Origin: Ctenosaura bakeri
Taxonomy: Eukaryota > Chordata > Lepidosauria > Squamata > Iguanidae
Assembly (NCBI GenBank): GCA_948474755.1
Contig: CAOLHI010004277.1
Location: forward strand, 1 to 64,000
Direction: 5' to 3'
DNA length: 64,000 bases
The translations under genes and the position numbers were made by a program. The notes beneath the pieces are model-generated. The model searched no databases and was not told the origin of the DNA. It saw only the letters and a list, made by a program, of their open reading frames with translations. Of this stretch, positions 43,369 to 53,439 are shown piece by piece; position 1 is the first letter of the stretch; every line of letters starts with the position of its first letter.

Positions 43369-44263
43369 CCATGGGTCAGATTGGCAAAGGATTTGACTCA
43401 AGACAGCCTCCATGGTTCTGATTGCAACCTGGCCTGGATTGAGAAGTTAGAGGTCTGGGTCTGGGTCTGGGCCAAAAGCCCCGCTCTGCTTGCCAGTCAC
43501 TTGGACTTGCTGGCGCTTCCCTGACTTCCCAGTTCTGTGCCAAAGTGAGCCAGCTGCAGCTATCGCGTGGATGGCTGAACGGCAGACATGGTTTCCCAGC
43601 CTTGTCCATTAGGAAGAACTGTGCGTCTTCCCCTCCAGAGAGCCGCTGCCGTCGGCTGTTATAAATCACTCGGGCTTTTAGGGCCCTGAATCTATAATTA
43701 GCACATAATTAATTACCAGATGTTTTCAACACTAATGAAACATTAATAAATGATGAAGCCATGTCGTCATCTGGTAATGGGGCATTTAAAAGGCTGATGG
43801 CAAGGAGCTGGCTAATTGTCTGAAGGCCTAGAGGCACTTACTCACACAGGGGGACTGAAGCCACAGGGGGTCTTCTTGGGAGTAAGAGGAGGAGAGGGGG
43901 GATCAGGGAAAAGGAAATAGAGAAGGGAGGAAAGGCTAAATGTGTAGGTGTGTGTGCGTGCATCTCCTTGAAAACTGTGCAAATTATGAAATGTTCTCTT
44001 TCTCTCAATCTTTTCTAAAAAAAAAAAACTTAATTGCCAAAACCTGCAGGCTTTCTGCTAAACAGAGTTCTTCAAATGAATCCATGTCTCTCCAAAGATT
44101 TTGGTGCAACAAAGCTGGAGGTAGCAGTGGAGACAGGCTTGTAACTCTCTGGAATTTTGGACACTCAGTGTTTCAAATCCTGTCCAAGAATCTAGGAATT
44201 AGTGAGCTATGATGGACCAACAGGGCTGGTTCCAAGCAGTGTCACTTTTTGTAATTGTTGTGA
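43369..44263. other. unassigned intergenic, fairly unique-looking
   Basis: No repeat signature. 43675-43800 (aatctataattagcacataa, ttaattaccag) is an AT-rich, unique-looking stretch that could be conserved non-coding DNA; this is a guess. No open frame of note. Confidence 0.3.
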
Positions 44264-44945
44264 CCTTGTTGTCGTTGTGTGCCTTCAAGTCATTTCCAAC
44301 TTATGGCTGATGGGGGTAAAAAGTTTACAGAGAATTTAGTGCCTTATTTCTGATTTTCCAAGCAATTCTAAACAAGCCATTCTTGCAAGAACTGTGTCAA
44401 AAGTCAACAAGATAACTCACAGAGAATGTGCATTTGCTTACAGAAAATTTTTAGAATGATCTGTTCTCTGTTCCTCTAAACAACTTTTACACATTTGCTC
44501 TTTCTTTAGAAGCTCTAGAAAAATCCTGATGTAAATCCTGATATAAAGCTTTGCCCATCTGATCAGACTACTCTTGCAGCTAAGCTGACTGCAAGGGCTG
44601 AGAAGATGTTCCCTCTTAGCCAAGGGTAAGTGTGTGTGTGTGTCTGTGTCTGTGTGTTTCTGTGTCTATGGGTGTGCATGTGCATGTGTGTGACTCCTTC
44701 CCAACCTAATTCAGCGTCTAATCTCAGCTCTGTATTTATTTACCTGGGAAACAAGGGTAGGCTGATACTTCAGTTACTCCCAACGTGGCGACCCTAAGGT
44801 GAATCTATCATGGGGTTTTCTGGGGCTGAGAGTATGTAATGCACCCAAGATCACCCAGGGGGTTTCCATGGCCGAGCAGGGAATCAAATCCTTGTCTCCA
44901 GGGTCTGTAGTCCAACACTCACACTGCTATATCATGCTGGCTAAT
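44264..44945 (-). mobile_element. tRNA SINE pieces, antisense
   Basis: 44264-44305 ('gtcgttgtgtgccttcaagt', 'catttccaacttatgg') and 44765-44945 ('ggcgaccctaaggtgaatct', 'gaatcaaatccttgtctcc', 'ctatatcatgctggct') are antisense SINE parts. Between them lies unassigned sequence with a (TG)n run (44630-44692). Confidence 0.65.
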
Positions 44946-45089
44946 TCTATTTATGGCAATTTCATTCCGATGTTCTGTTGGAATTCTGGATAGGTATTCT
45001 GGAATTGTTCCCAGAATGTCTCTCACTGTGGGGATCCATGGTTGATTTCATTTCCTAGAAGCACTAAATTACAACTTGTAATTCTTCGC

Positions 45090-45360
45090 TAGAGAGTCAG
45101 TATGGTGTAGTGGTTTGAACATTGGATTGTGACTCTGGAGACCCAAGTTCAAATTCCCGCTCTGCCACGGAAACCCATGTTGACCTTGGACAAGCCACAC
45201 TCTTTCAGCCTCAGAGACAGACAAATGCAAACCCCTCTGAACAAATCTTGCCAAGAAAATCCTGTGATATGGTTGCCTTAAGTTTGCCGTAAATCAGAAA
45301 TAACTTGGGGGCACACAACAACAATAACAACAAAACAACAATAACAAAACAACAACATGT
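45090..45360 (+). mobile_element. tRNA SINE, best-preserved copy of its type
   Basis: Head 'agagtcagtatggtgtagtg' (A box region), B box AAGTTCAAATTCCCGCTC, then 'gaccttggacaagccacact', 'cccctctgaacaaatcttgc' and 'aagtttgccgtaaatcagaa', with a (CAA)n-type tail to 45357. The tail resembles Bov-B LINE ends, as in Sauria-type SINEs. Confidence 0.88.
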
Positions 45361-47284
45361 TCTTTGCTAATCTCATTCTTGAGACAACTTATTTTTGCAA
45401 TTTTTTCCCACAGCAAGAAAGTCTTCAAAAACTCTGCTATTTTTGAAGAATATTGACAATTCAGGACTTTTGCTGTATAAAATTTAACACTTCTTTTTCT
45501 GCACAGAAAACATCATTACCTGCACAAAATTACTGTTTCTTTTGTAGAAAAGACTGTTTTCTGTACAAAAATGGCTGTTGCAAATTTTGAGCAGAATAAA
45601 CTCTGACCTGTTAAGATTCTTGCTAGTCCAGAATTCTTCTTGTGGGTGCTACCCGACGCTCAAGAAATAAATTTTCAACCATTTTTGAGTATTTATTGAA
45701 CATTCTTTCTATCCTTATTTGGCACAGCATTGCTGCATGTTTATTGTTCCCATCCTAAGGGAAGCTTTATCTGTATTATCAAGGATCAACTCCTGTTCCT
45801 TGGCCATCCAACCACCTTGGCCTTCCTGAGACATAAGTTCAATTGGAAATGCTGGTGATGAGAGGGTGCCGGCTTCTTCGATTGTGGCTAGCTCTCACCA
45901 AAGGATCTGCTGCTTCAACCACATTTGGCCGCTGCAGAAGAGGTTCATACTTCCTACTTGCAACTGCATTTTTTTTCTCAACTTCAAGGGGAGGAGAGAA
46001 AAGAATATTCACAATTATTCGTGTCCTGATTTAAAAAAAATGTTTCTCCAGAGTTGAGAAAACCCATCAGGAACAATAACAGAGCAGAGAGACTTTGGCA
46101 AAATTTCCTCTTGGTATTTGAACATCCAGGAACATTCTGGGGGAATTATTTTGCAGGGAAATACTCCTGTGTTTTTGGGCAAACCGCCACCCCTTTTGGT
46201 GTCAAAGATATGTTTCCTATGCATAAAATACTAGCTGATGTCCTGCTGGTGTTTTGAACACCTGTAAGTTCCCTTGTGCATGTAGTTGTACTGGGCACAA
46301 AAGTATTTTTAAGCATTTAGTCTTTCATTTCTGAGCTCCTAAGCTATTCTAAACAAGCCATTCTGTGGGTTAAAACATTTTGAATCCATTTTGAATCTGT
46401 CTTACTGGCTTCTTGAAAACTGCTAACTGCACGAACTTTGTCCAGAGTCATGGCACAGATAAGGTAGTCAGAACAATTTTGAAAGTGGCTGTCCTATCCT
46501 GAGAACATCTGTATGTTTACAAAAATGGTGATGTTTATGCTGCAATTATAACAAGGGCCATGTTCTCTAGACCCTGCAGCTTACGTTATACAGCTTTCAC
46601 TCATGCACACTTTCTCTTTCTTCATGTAATGCTGAAAGTTCATTCAGTTTTTTGATGCTGCCAAATAAAGCTTTTCCATCTGGCTGACTCCCACTCTGCT
46701 GGGCTGAAAGCAGAGTTCAGAAATCTGGTCCCATTTTGCAAAAAGTATTTCTTTGTGTGTCTCCTTCTTATCTGGGGTCAGGGCCCAATCCAGGTCCGTG
46801 CCTTACCTAGGAAGCATGGTGGTGCTGATATCTCAATTCTACCCAATGGCTGCACTTTTTGGCCATGGTGCGGTGCCTGTATTTGGTTTGCAGTTGTGTA
46901 AGTAGAATCCAGCAAGTGTAACTTTTGGACAAGCAGTTGCACATTCTTGAATGGTGTGTAATTACTCATCAGCATCTTCAGTGCACTGTTTGATGCATAG
47001 AGACTTGAAAACAACAAGCATACTAGCAGATACACGTGGGGCAATAAGTAAATGCAATTCCAGATATGTAGTTGGTTGCCTAAGTGTTGGTATTCAGCAG
47101 AAGGGTGACATGGTGCAACTCAATTACATAAGTGTAGATTTACACTATACAGACATGACATAAGATCTTGGCTACTTGTGTTTCTTGTGCAAGAAGCATG
47201 TTTTCTGGCACACCTGCCATGTTTTTCTACACCAAGCAATTCCCCTGGAACACCTTGTGACATTTGAATACTGGAAGGATTTCT
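45361..47284. other. unassigned intergenic, about 1.9 kb
   Basis: 46340-46370 (ctaagctattctaaacaagc) matches 44360-44390 (ccaagcaattctaaacaagc), which suggests an old duplicated repeat. 46800-47170 is TGCA-like. No coding frame supported. Confidence 0.35.
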
Positions 47285-47503
47285 TCCTGTGTGCTTTCAA
47301 GTCATTTCCAAATTATGAAAACCAAAAGGTGAATCTATCATGGGGGTTCCTTGGTCAGCTTTGTTCAGAGGGAATTCTGTCATTGCCTTCATCTGAGGCT
47401 GTTGGGACTGTGACTTGACCAACGTCACCCAGTGGATTTCGAGGAATGAATGAGGATTCAAACTATGGTCTCCTGGACTCCTAGTCAAACACACAAACCA
47501 CTA
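47285..47503 (-). mobile_element. tRNA SINE, antisense
   Basis: 'tcctgtgtgctttcaagtca', 'aggtgaatctatcatggggg', 'gaggctgttgggactgtgac' and 'acacaaaccactata'. Interrupted at its head by 47504-47924. Confidence 0.75.
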
Positions 47504-47924
47504 TACTGTAGGACCCCCCATATCTGTGGCGGGACTGGTTCTGGGCTCCCCCATGGATACTTAAATCCGCAGATAGTAGTGAACACTCTCGCCACTCTGC
47601 TGCCCACCGCTGTCAGTCTGATTGTACTGGGAAAAGTGGGAGAGCAAAGTGGGGAGAGTGATCTCGCTCTCCCCACTTTGTTCCCCACTGTTGCCAGCCC
47701 GATCGCTCTGGGGAAAGTAGGAGAGCAAAGTGAGAGGGAACTCTCACCCTCCCCACTTTGCTCTCCTACTTTCCCCAGTGTGATTGGGCTGGCAGCGGTG
47801 GGGAACAAAGTGGGGAGTGTGCGATCACTCTCCTCACTTTGCTCTCCCACTACTGCCCATCGCCAACCATGGATAACTGAATCAGCGGATAATGCATCTG
47901 GGGATACGAGGGTCCTACTGTACC
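47504..47924. mobile_element. Tigger-like MITE with nested internal inverted repeats
   Basis: Termini (TA)CTGTAGGACCCCCCATATC and GGATACGAGGGTCCTACTG(TA) are inverted repeats with TA at each side. Subterminal 'acttaaatccgcagatag' and 'gaatcagcggataatgc' fit the Tigger pattern. The interior 47625-47870 holds repeated blocks (gagagcaaagtggggagagt, tctccccactttgttcccc) in both orientations. Confidence 0.75.
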
Positions 47925-47944
47925 GTATTGGGTCTCCTAAGGTT

Positions 47945-48258
47945 TTGTACGCAAGATTTTTGGAAGAGATCACAAGAGCCACTGAGTCCAACCCCATTCT
48001 GTGATGAAGGAAGACACAAAATACATTCAACAGATGGCCATCCAGCCTCTGCTTAAAATCCTCCAAAGAAGGAGACTCCACCACACTCCGAGGCAGCAGC
48101 GTATTCCATGACTGAACTGCTCTTACCCTCAGGAAATTCTTCCTAATGTTGAGATGGAATCTCTTTTCTGGAAGTTTGAAGCCATTGCGCCATGTCCTAG
48201 TCACTGGAACAGAAAACAGCTTGCTCCATCCTCCACATGACATCCCTTCAAATATCTG
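47945..48258 (-). mobile_element. CR1 3' end, antisense
   Basis: 'ggaagagatcacaagagcca', 'ctgagtccaaccccattctg', 'tccaaagaaggagactccac' to 'acatgacatcccttcaaata'. The minus-strand frame is partly open (RFHLNIRKNFLRVRAVQSWN), fused in a long 48243-47485 frame with unrelated sequence. Confidence 0.85.
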
Positions 48259-48563
48259 AGGGTGACTTGGGGGAAAAACACCCCTGAACCTTTTTCACAT
48301 TCCATTTTTAAAGTGATGTGCAGCCTGAATATTAAAATAAGGCAGAAATAATAATAACCTGGAGTAGTTGGTGGCTATCCTCTGTGTTGACCAATGAAAC
48401 TGTTTTGGCTTTTAGTCTGAACTTTGAAAGAGCTATCAAAAGGGCTGAGCCTTATTTCCCAGACAGATTCATGACCCTAGGTAGCTCCTTCTAGGTTCAG
48501 GCTTAAACCCATCACCCACCAGTGAAAGCAAGTGAAGGAAGTAGAATAGGCTGTGAATACTAA
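48259..48563. other. unassigned
   Basis: Nothing recognised. Confidence 0.3.
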
Positions 48564-48759
48564 GGGCTTTTCTGCACTACACTGTTATGGCACTATTGTT
48601 CCACTTTCAACATCCTATGGAATTCTGGGGTTTGCAGTTTAGGGAGGGGCATTTAGAATTCTCAGAGCTCTTTGGCCTCCGTAAACTACAAACCCCAGAA
48701 TTCCACAGGATGTTGAAAGTGGAATAATAGCACTATAACAGTGTAGTGTGGAAAGGCCC
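48564..48759. mobile_element. palindromic MITE, B form
   Basis: GGGCTTTTCTGCAC...GTGTGGAAAGGCCC. Left flank TAA; right flank TGT. The inner arms are well paired (tggaattctggggtttg/caaaccccagaattcca). Confidence 0.88.
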
Positions 48760-49339
48760 TGTGATGATGTGAAGCAAACCATCACAGTCATGCTATCAAG
48801 AATTGATAGAATTTATAGTTCAGAGGAAAATATGGTTGGGATCCTGCCTCATGCTTGCATAGTGTGTAAATCTACACCCATGATGTTTAGCAGCGACTGC
48901 ATTACACCATACTGGTGCTGAATACACACACTGGGCAACCCATGGTGGTTTGTCTGTGTGCCTGCTGCTTATGAAAAGGACTAAGTGGCTCAGCTGCTCA
49001 ATGGTTGCTCAACCCCATTGATTCAAATGGGACACTGAGAGCCCTGTGGAAAATAATGCACCACTAAATGATGCAGAAGCAAAAATGGTTACAGTGGTGG
49101 TACTCTACTTCTCACCTATGAACTGAATACATCTCCTCGACCATGGCCAAAACAGTATCCCCACATATGCAAGAGAAGATATGTTTGCATACGACACCAG
49201 CAGGAGTCTGGCCAAATAGGAGCTGCAATTCTACATCGTGCCTGGATAGTGCAAATTTAAGTGGTGGTGGCAATACAGCACACTTCTGCAACCATTGGGT
49301 AACCAGTTGTGTCTGTCCTGGACTTGGCAGCCCTCCAAG
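48760..49339. other. unassigned, TGCA-like in part
   Basis: 48855-48960 'gtgtgtaaatctacacccatg' resembles 27770 and 47140. No gene. Confidence 0.3.
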
Positions 49340-49765
49340 GTTCCTCAGCTGCCTAATTAGCAAGAGAACGGCAGCATCGCAAAACAGCCTCAGGGCTGAA
49401 GTAAGCTCTCAGTAAAAACATAACAACAGTCCAGAAAGGGAATACGCCAAAAGCCAAACTGATAATCCAAGCAAAGCGTCGAGGTCCAAGCTCTGAAGCA
49501 TCCAGGTGGAGAATGCAAGAATCACCACGGCTGTCACTACCAATAACGTCAGTAATTTCCAGTAACCTTCTGTTGGTGAGGCCTCTGATTATATAGCATC
49601 AACCTCCTGGCCAGCTGTGTCCTAATTAATGAGCTTGCCACCAGATCCTCTGAAGATGCCAGCCACAGATGCAGGCAAAACGTCAGGAGAAAATACTAAT
49701 AGGACACGGCCTCAAAACCCGGAAAACCCACAACAACCTATGGATTCCAGCCGTGAAGGCCTTCG
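49340..49765 (+). mobile_element. Penelope-like retroelement fragment (probable)
   Basis: Runs through 'gttggtgaggcctctgatta', 'catcaacctcctggccagct' and 'gatcctctgaagatgccagc' to 'ctatggattccagccgtgaa' and 'ggccttcgac'. This block occurs in reptile genomes in association with Penelope-type elements as I recall it; the assignment rests on that and on the ribozyme-like core inside. No open reading frame. Confidence 0.5.
49646..49688 (+). ncRNA. hammerhead-ribozyme-like core, degenerate
   Basis: Stem I strands TCCT (49646-49649) and AGGA (49685-49688) pair. Core CTGAAGA (49650-49656) fits CUGANGA. Stem II GCC (49658-49660) pairs with GGC (49674-49676). The GAAA box reads AAAA (49677-49680), followed by C and the cleavage-type triplet GTC (49682-49684). 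Stem III is reduced to self-complementary ACGT, as in hammerheads proposed to act as dimers. The lost G makes this copy probably inactive. Confidence 0.5.
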
Positions 49766-49974
49766 ACTTTACAAATAATGAGCTTGTGCTCTCTATTTAC
49801 CTCCTGCACGGGCTGCCGTAAGGACTGCCTTTTCATGTTTCTGGGGTGTGGTTGCTGGGAAGGGACCGCTCTGGGTCCCGGGAGTTTGGGTTCTCGGGCA
49901 AGGGCATGACAGTATTCCCCTATGTGCTTTATGACCATTCTGTTGTGTAATGGGAATACATTTTGCAATCCCAA

Positions 49975-50217
49975 GGAACCCTGGTGGCGCAGTGGTTAAA
50001 TGCCAGTACTGCAAGCCACAAGGTTGTGAGTTCGATCCTGCCGGGCTCCAAGGTTGACTCAGCCTTCCATCCTTCCGCAGGTCGGTAAAATGAGTACCCA
50101 GCTTGTTGGGGGCATGCATAGAAATGTTTTGAAATACATGCTGTTTGTAAGTTGTTCGCCGCCTCGATCCATCTGGAGAGGCGGGATACAAATAATAATA
50201 ATAATAATAATAATAAC

Positions 50218-50282
<65 letters not shown>
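49975..50282 (+). mobile_element. tRNA SINE with L2-type tail
   Basis: Head 'ctggtggcgcagtggttaaa' (A box), 'caaggttgtgagttcgatcc' (B box) and 'cttccatccttccgcaggtc' equal the SINE at 10288. The 3' part 'gccgcctcgatccatctgga' plus 'gaggcgggatacaaat' is that of the L2 LINE at 6247-6283, followed by (AAT)n (about 50190-50281). Confidence 0.85.
50188..50281 (+). repeat. (AAT)n microsatellite tail
   Basis: About 30 AAT units with one AAC interruption; tail of the preceding SINE. Confidence 0.97.
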
Positions 50283-50578
50283 ACTAAAGGCACTGGTGAA
50301 TAGTTATGTCCCAGTTGTACCTCATTCAAGAATGCACGACAACTTGTACAACACTTACTCTTGGGGAACGTCCCTTTTGCAACTGTGAGATGATTACGGA
50401 CATTCTCTAAAGGCCAAAATAGTACAACCACACATGTAAGGGAACTTACATGCAGATAAAATATCCACTGGGGATCAGTAGTATTTAAAGTAGGAGCTTC
50501 AATGTAAACAGTAGACCATGTTCCAAACGTCAGTGTTCACTCTCCCAATGTACACCTACTGACTTGAATTGCATTTTA
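50283..50578. other. unassigned
   Basis: 50290-50450 shares words with 28575-28690 and the TGCA-rich stretches. No gene. Confidence 0.3.
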
Positions 50579-50780
50579 GGGACTTTCCGCGCTACACTGT
50601 TATAGTGCTGTTATTCTACTTTCAACATCCTGTGGAATTCTGGGGTTTGTAGTTTCCTGAGGGCAAAGAGCTCTCTGGCTAAGAATTCTAAATGCCCTTC
50701 CCTAAACTGCACATCCCAGGATTCCATAAGAGGTTGAAAGTGGAATAATAGCGCTATAACAGTGTAGTGCAGAAAGGCCC
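50579..50780. mobile_element. palindromic MITE, B form, 202 bp
   Basis: GGGACTTTCCGCGC...GTGCAGAAAGGCCC with perfect TTA duplications (50576-50578, 50781-50783). Orientation of the 'agctctctggctaag' centre is reversed relative to 36486. Confidence 0.92.
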
Positions 50781-50783
50781 TTA

Positions 50784-51192
50784 CTCCCAAGCAAAGTGGA
50801 CCCATTGAAATTTTAAGGATTTACTTAAATGTTGACTCAGAAGTTAAAAGTTGATTGGATGGGTCTACTCTAGCTGGGTCTACCAATAAAATCCAGGCCT
50901 TTGGTTCTTCCCCCGCCCTAAATTTGCTTCCTAGTGCCCTTATTCTCATATTGGAACTTGTGCTGATGCCTCAGCTTATGGCTAACATTCTGCAACAGAT
51001 AGGAGTGTAACAATACGCTCATGGTTGTGCAATGCCATCTTGTCAATGAATGCAACACCAAAAGCATATGCACATTAGGACACACAGTGTGCATCCATGT
51101 GCAATGGACAATGGCTGGCATGTTGCTAGCACACTTAAGTGCAACTTAGACATGCATAAATGCCCTTTTAGATGGAGCAGAGAAGCTGTTTT
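50784..51192. other. unassigned, TGCA-rich in part
   Basis: 50990-51165 holds 'catatgcacattaggacaca' and 'gtgcatccatgtgcaatgg'. No gene. Confidence 0.3.
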
Positions 51193-51722
51193 CATAGAAT
51201 CATAGAAATGTAGAGTTGGAAAAGACCACACGGGCCATCCAGTCCAACCCCCTGCCATGCAGGAACACCCTCAAAGCACTCCCGACAGATGGCCATCAAG
51301 CCTCTGCTTAAAAACCTCCAAGGAAGGAGACTCCACTACACTCCAAGGCAGCAGATTCCACTGCCGGACAGCCCTGACCATCAGGAAGTTCTTCCTGAGG
51401 TTCAGGTGGAATCTCCTTTCCTGCAGCTTGAATCCATTGCTCCTTGTCCTGGTCTCTGGAGCAGCAGAAAACAAGCCCTCTCCTTCCTCTACGTGGCATC
51501 CCTTCAAATATTTAAACATGGCTATCATGTCCCCTCTTAACCTTCTCTTCTGCAGACTAAACATACCCAGCTCTCTAAGTCTATCCCCATAGGGCATGGT
51601 TTCCAGGCCTCTCACCATTTTGGTCGCCCTCCTCTGGACTTGCTCCAGCTTGTCAATATCCCTCTTGAATTGGGGTGCCCAGAACTGGACACAGTATTCA
51701 AGATGGGGTCTAACCAAAGCAG
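51193..51722 (-). mobile_element. CR1 LINE 3' end, antisense, young
   Basis: Terminal repeats antisense at 51193-51210 (atagaatcatagaaatgt). The minus-strand frame from 51735 to 51271 (154 codons, of which about 150 are CR1) includes [40 protein letters not shown] and GHLSGVL. 5'-truncated at about 51722. Confidence 0.92.
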
Positions 51723-51941
51723 AGGCAGCTGTCAAGCCCTGGAAGGGAATGCTGCACCTTACTCATTGGAAAGGGAAATGATTCATACCATAAAGATCAT
51801 GCTGCTCTGGGCTTCTAAGGGAAGAAAAAGTTGGGCACAGTCTATTTGGGAGCTCTGAAGTGAGAAGCTAACTGTGATGTAGACTTGAGGCAATTGACTC
51901 AGAATCAAGTTGAACTTAAGTCGCTTCAGTGACTTGACTCA

Positions 51942-52121
51942 GACCATTTCTGCACTAGTCTGTTATAGCGCGATGATTCCACTTTCAACATCCTCTGGAA
52001 TCCTGGGGTTTGCAGTTTCGGGAGGGGCCAGGCGGCCCCTCCCGAAACTGCAAACCCCAGGATTCCAGAGGATGTTGAAAGTGGAATCATCGCGCTATAA
52101 CAGGCTAGTGCGGAAATGGCC
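51942..52121. mobile_element. palindromic MITE, 180-bp full A form
   Basis: GACCATTTCTGCAC...GTGCGGAAATGGCC with perfect TCA duplications (51939-51941, 52122-52124). Both arms share GCGCGATGATTCC/GGAATCATCGCGC and CCTCTGG/CCAGAGG. Long near-perfect hairpin. Confidence 0.95.
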
Positions 52122-52309
52122 TCAGACATGACTGGGCAATAAATGCTGCACTGACTCGACTCAAGACTTGTATGCTTTTAGTGACTGACTTGCTGCCCCT
52201 GGTTCAGTAACATAACACGTTCATCCAGAAACCTGACAACTTTGAACAACAGTTCCATCTCTTTTTGCCTGCTCGGTCACACGACAATCTGTCTAGAGTC
52301 CTGAGTGTG
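52122..52309. other. GACTTGA-rich flank
   Basis: Scattered gactcgactcaagacttg words before and after the MITE (51890-51940, 52140-52190). Confidence 0.4.
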
Positions 52310-52925
52310 GGCACATTTCTCAGAGGGGAGCAGCAAACCGTTTAGGCAGTGGGCTTAAGGCAGACCCCCGCTACATATTGGAGGAGCCTTCTAAAATGTT
52401 TGCTAAGAACAGAAGGCAAGACTCAACCCCAGAGTGCAGGGTGCATTTCTCAGACGGGAACAGTAAATGTGCTAGGCAATGGGCTTGAGGAGCAAGGATC
52501 CTTCCGTCTGAAGCTTTTGAAGCTTCAAGTAACGGGGAGTGAGAACATTCCTATTCCTCACTTCTGAAAAATCCTCCAGCTTCAGAAATGGGAAAGTAGA
52601 AAGATCCTATTCGCCACTTCCAAAGTTGCAAACTCTTTTATGCCCATTGATAAAAAAAACCCTCCAGCTTTGGGAAGGGAGAGTAAGAAGGATCCTATTC
52701 CCCACTTCCTAAGCTGCAGATGGCAAAATTGCAAATGTGGAGGGCCAACTCTGCTTAAATTGTTGAAACTGATATTATTGGACTCTGTCCAGAAATTCTG
52801 GAACATAGCTTGGGGTATAAAGTTGGCTCTCGGACTTGAGACTTGACTTGAAAATATCTTCAAGGACTTGAGACTTGATTTGAGACTTGAAGGAAGAGAC
52901 TTGAGATTTGACTGGAGACTTGGAG
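52310..52925. repeat. decayed tandem duplications and (GACTTGA)n
   Basis: 52316-52362 and 52444-52490 are diverged direct repeats (catttctcaga.ggga.cag, ggca.tgggctt). 52570-52615 and 52660-52712 repeat 'cctccagctt...gatcctattc.ccacttcc'. 52826-52922 is a GACTTGA-type simple repeat (gacttgagacttgacttg and variants). Confidence 0.75.
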
Positions 52926-53439
52926 TAAAAGACTTAAATGCATCACTGGAAGCGAAACAAGCCTGGTTACATCCAGCTCATGGAATACTGTGGAAGAGGA
53001 ACAATAGGTGGGGGGATATGATTCAGATCATGAAAATCTGGGCTCCTATGGGAAGGAAAAGGTAGGGTGTACTTACCTCTTCCCTTGGCTGAATTAAGAC
53101 CAGTCTCTATGGTCAGAATTGCCTCCCACATTGCTCCCTTCCCCACTGATAAGCAACAACTCCCCCCACCGAGACTTGGTAGCTGCTGGGTGCTGGTGGT
53201 AGAACACGGAAATACACATGCATGCAGAGTTATGTTCACATGTAGGATTTCAGCCAATGTGCACCCATGTGCAATGCCACTGCATGTACAGCTCCATATC
53301 TGCAACCTTGAGCTTCTCCAAAAATGTCCAACCTCTTCTGTAGGGGAACTTAAGAGACCAACAGAACGCCAGCCCTCGGCTCCCGGCTGGAATATTTCCC
53401 TCTTACAATAACAACTACAGCCAAATACCATGTTCACCA
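52926..53439. other. unassigned sequence beyond the CNTFR 3' end
   Basis: 53190-53330 is TGCA-like. No gene. Confidence 0.3.

Noticed and set aside
47485..48243. 252-codon minus-strand frame
   Set aside because: A chance fusion of an antisense CR1 C-terminus with the repeats of a Tigger-like MITE.
49793..50431. 212-codon minus-strand frame with a poly-Tyr tract
   Set aside because: The tract is a translated (AAT)n microsatellite tail of a SINE.
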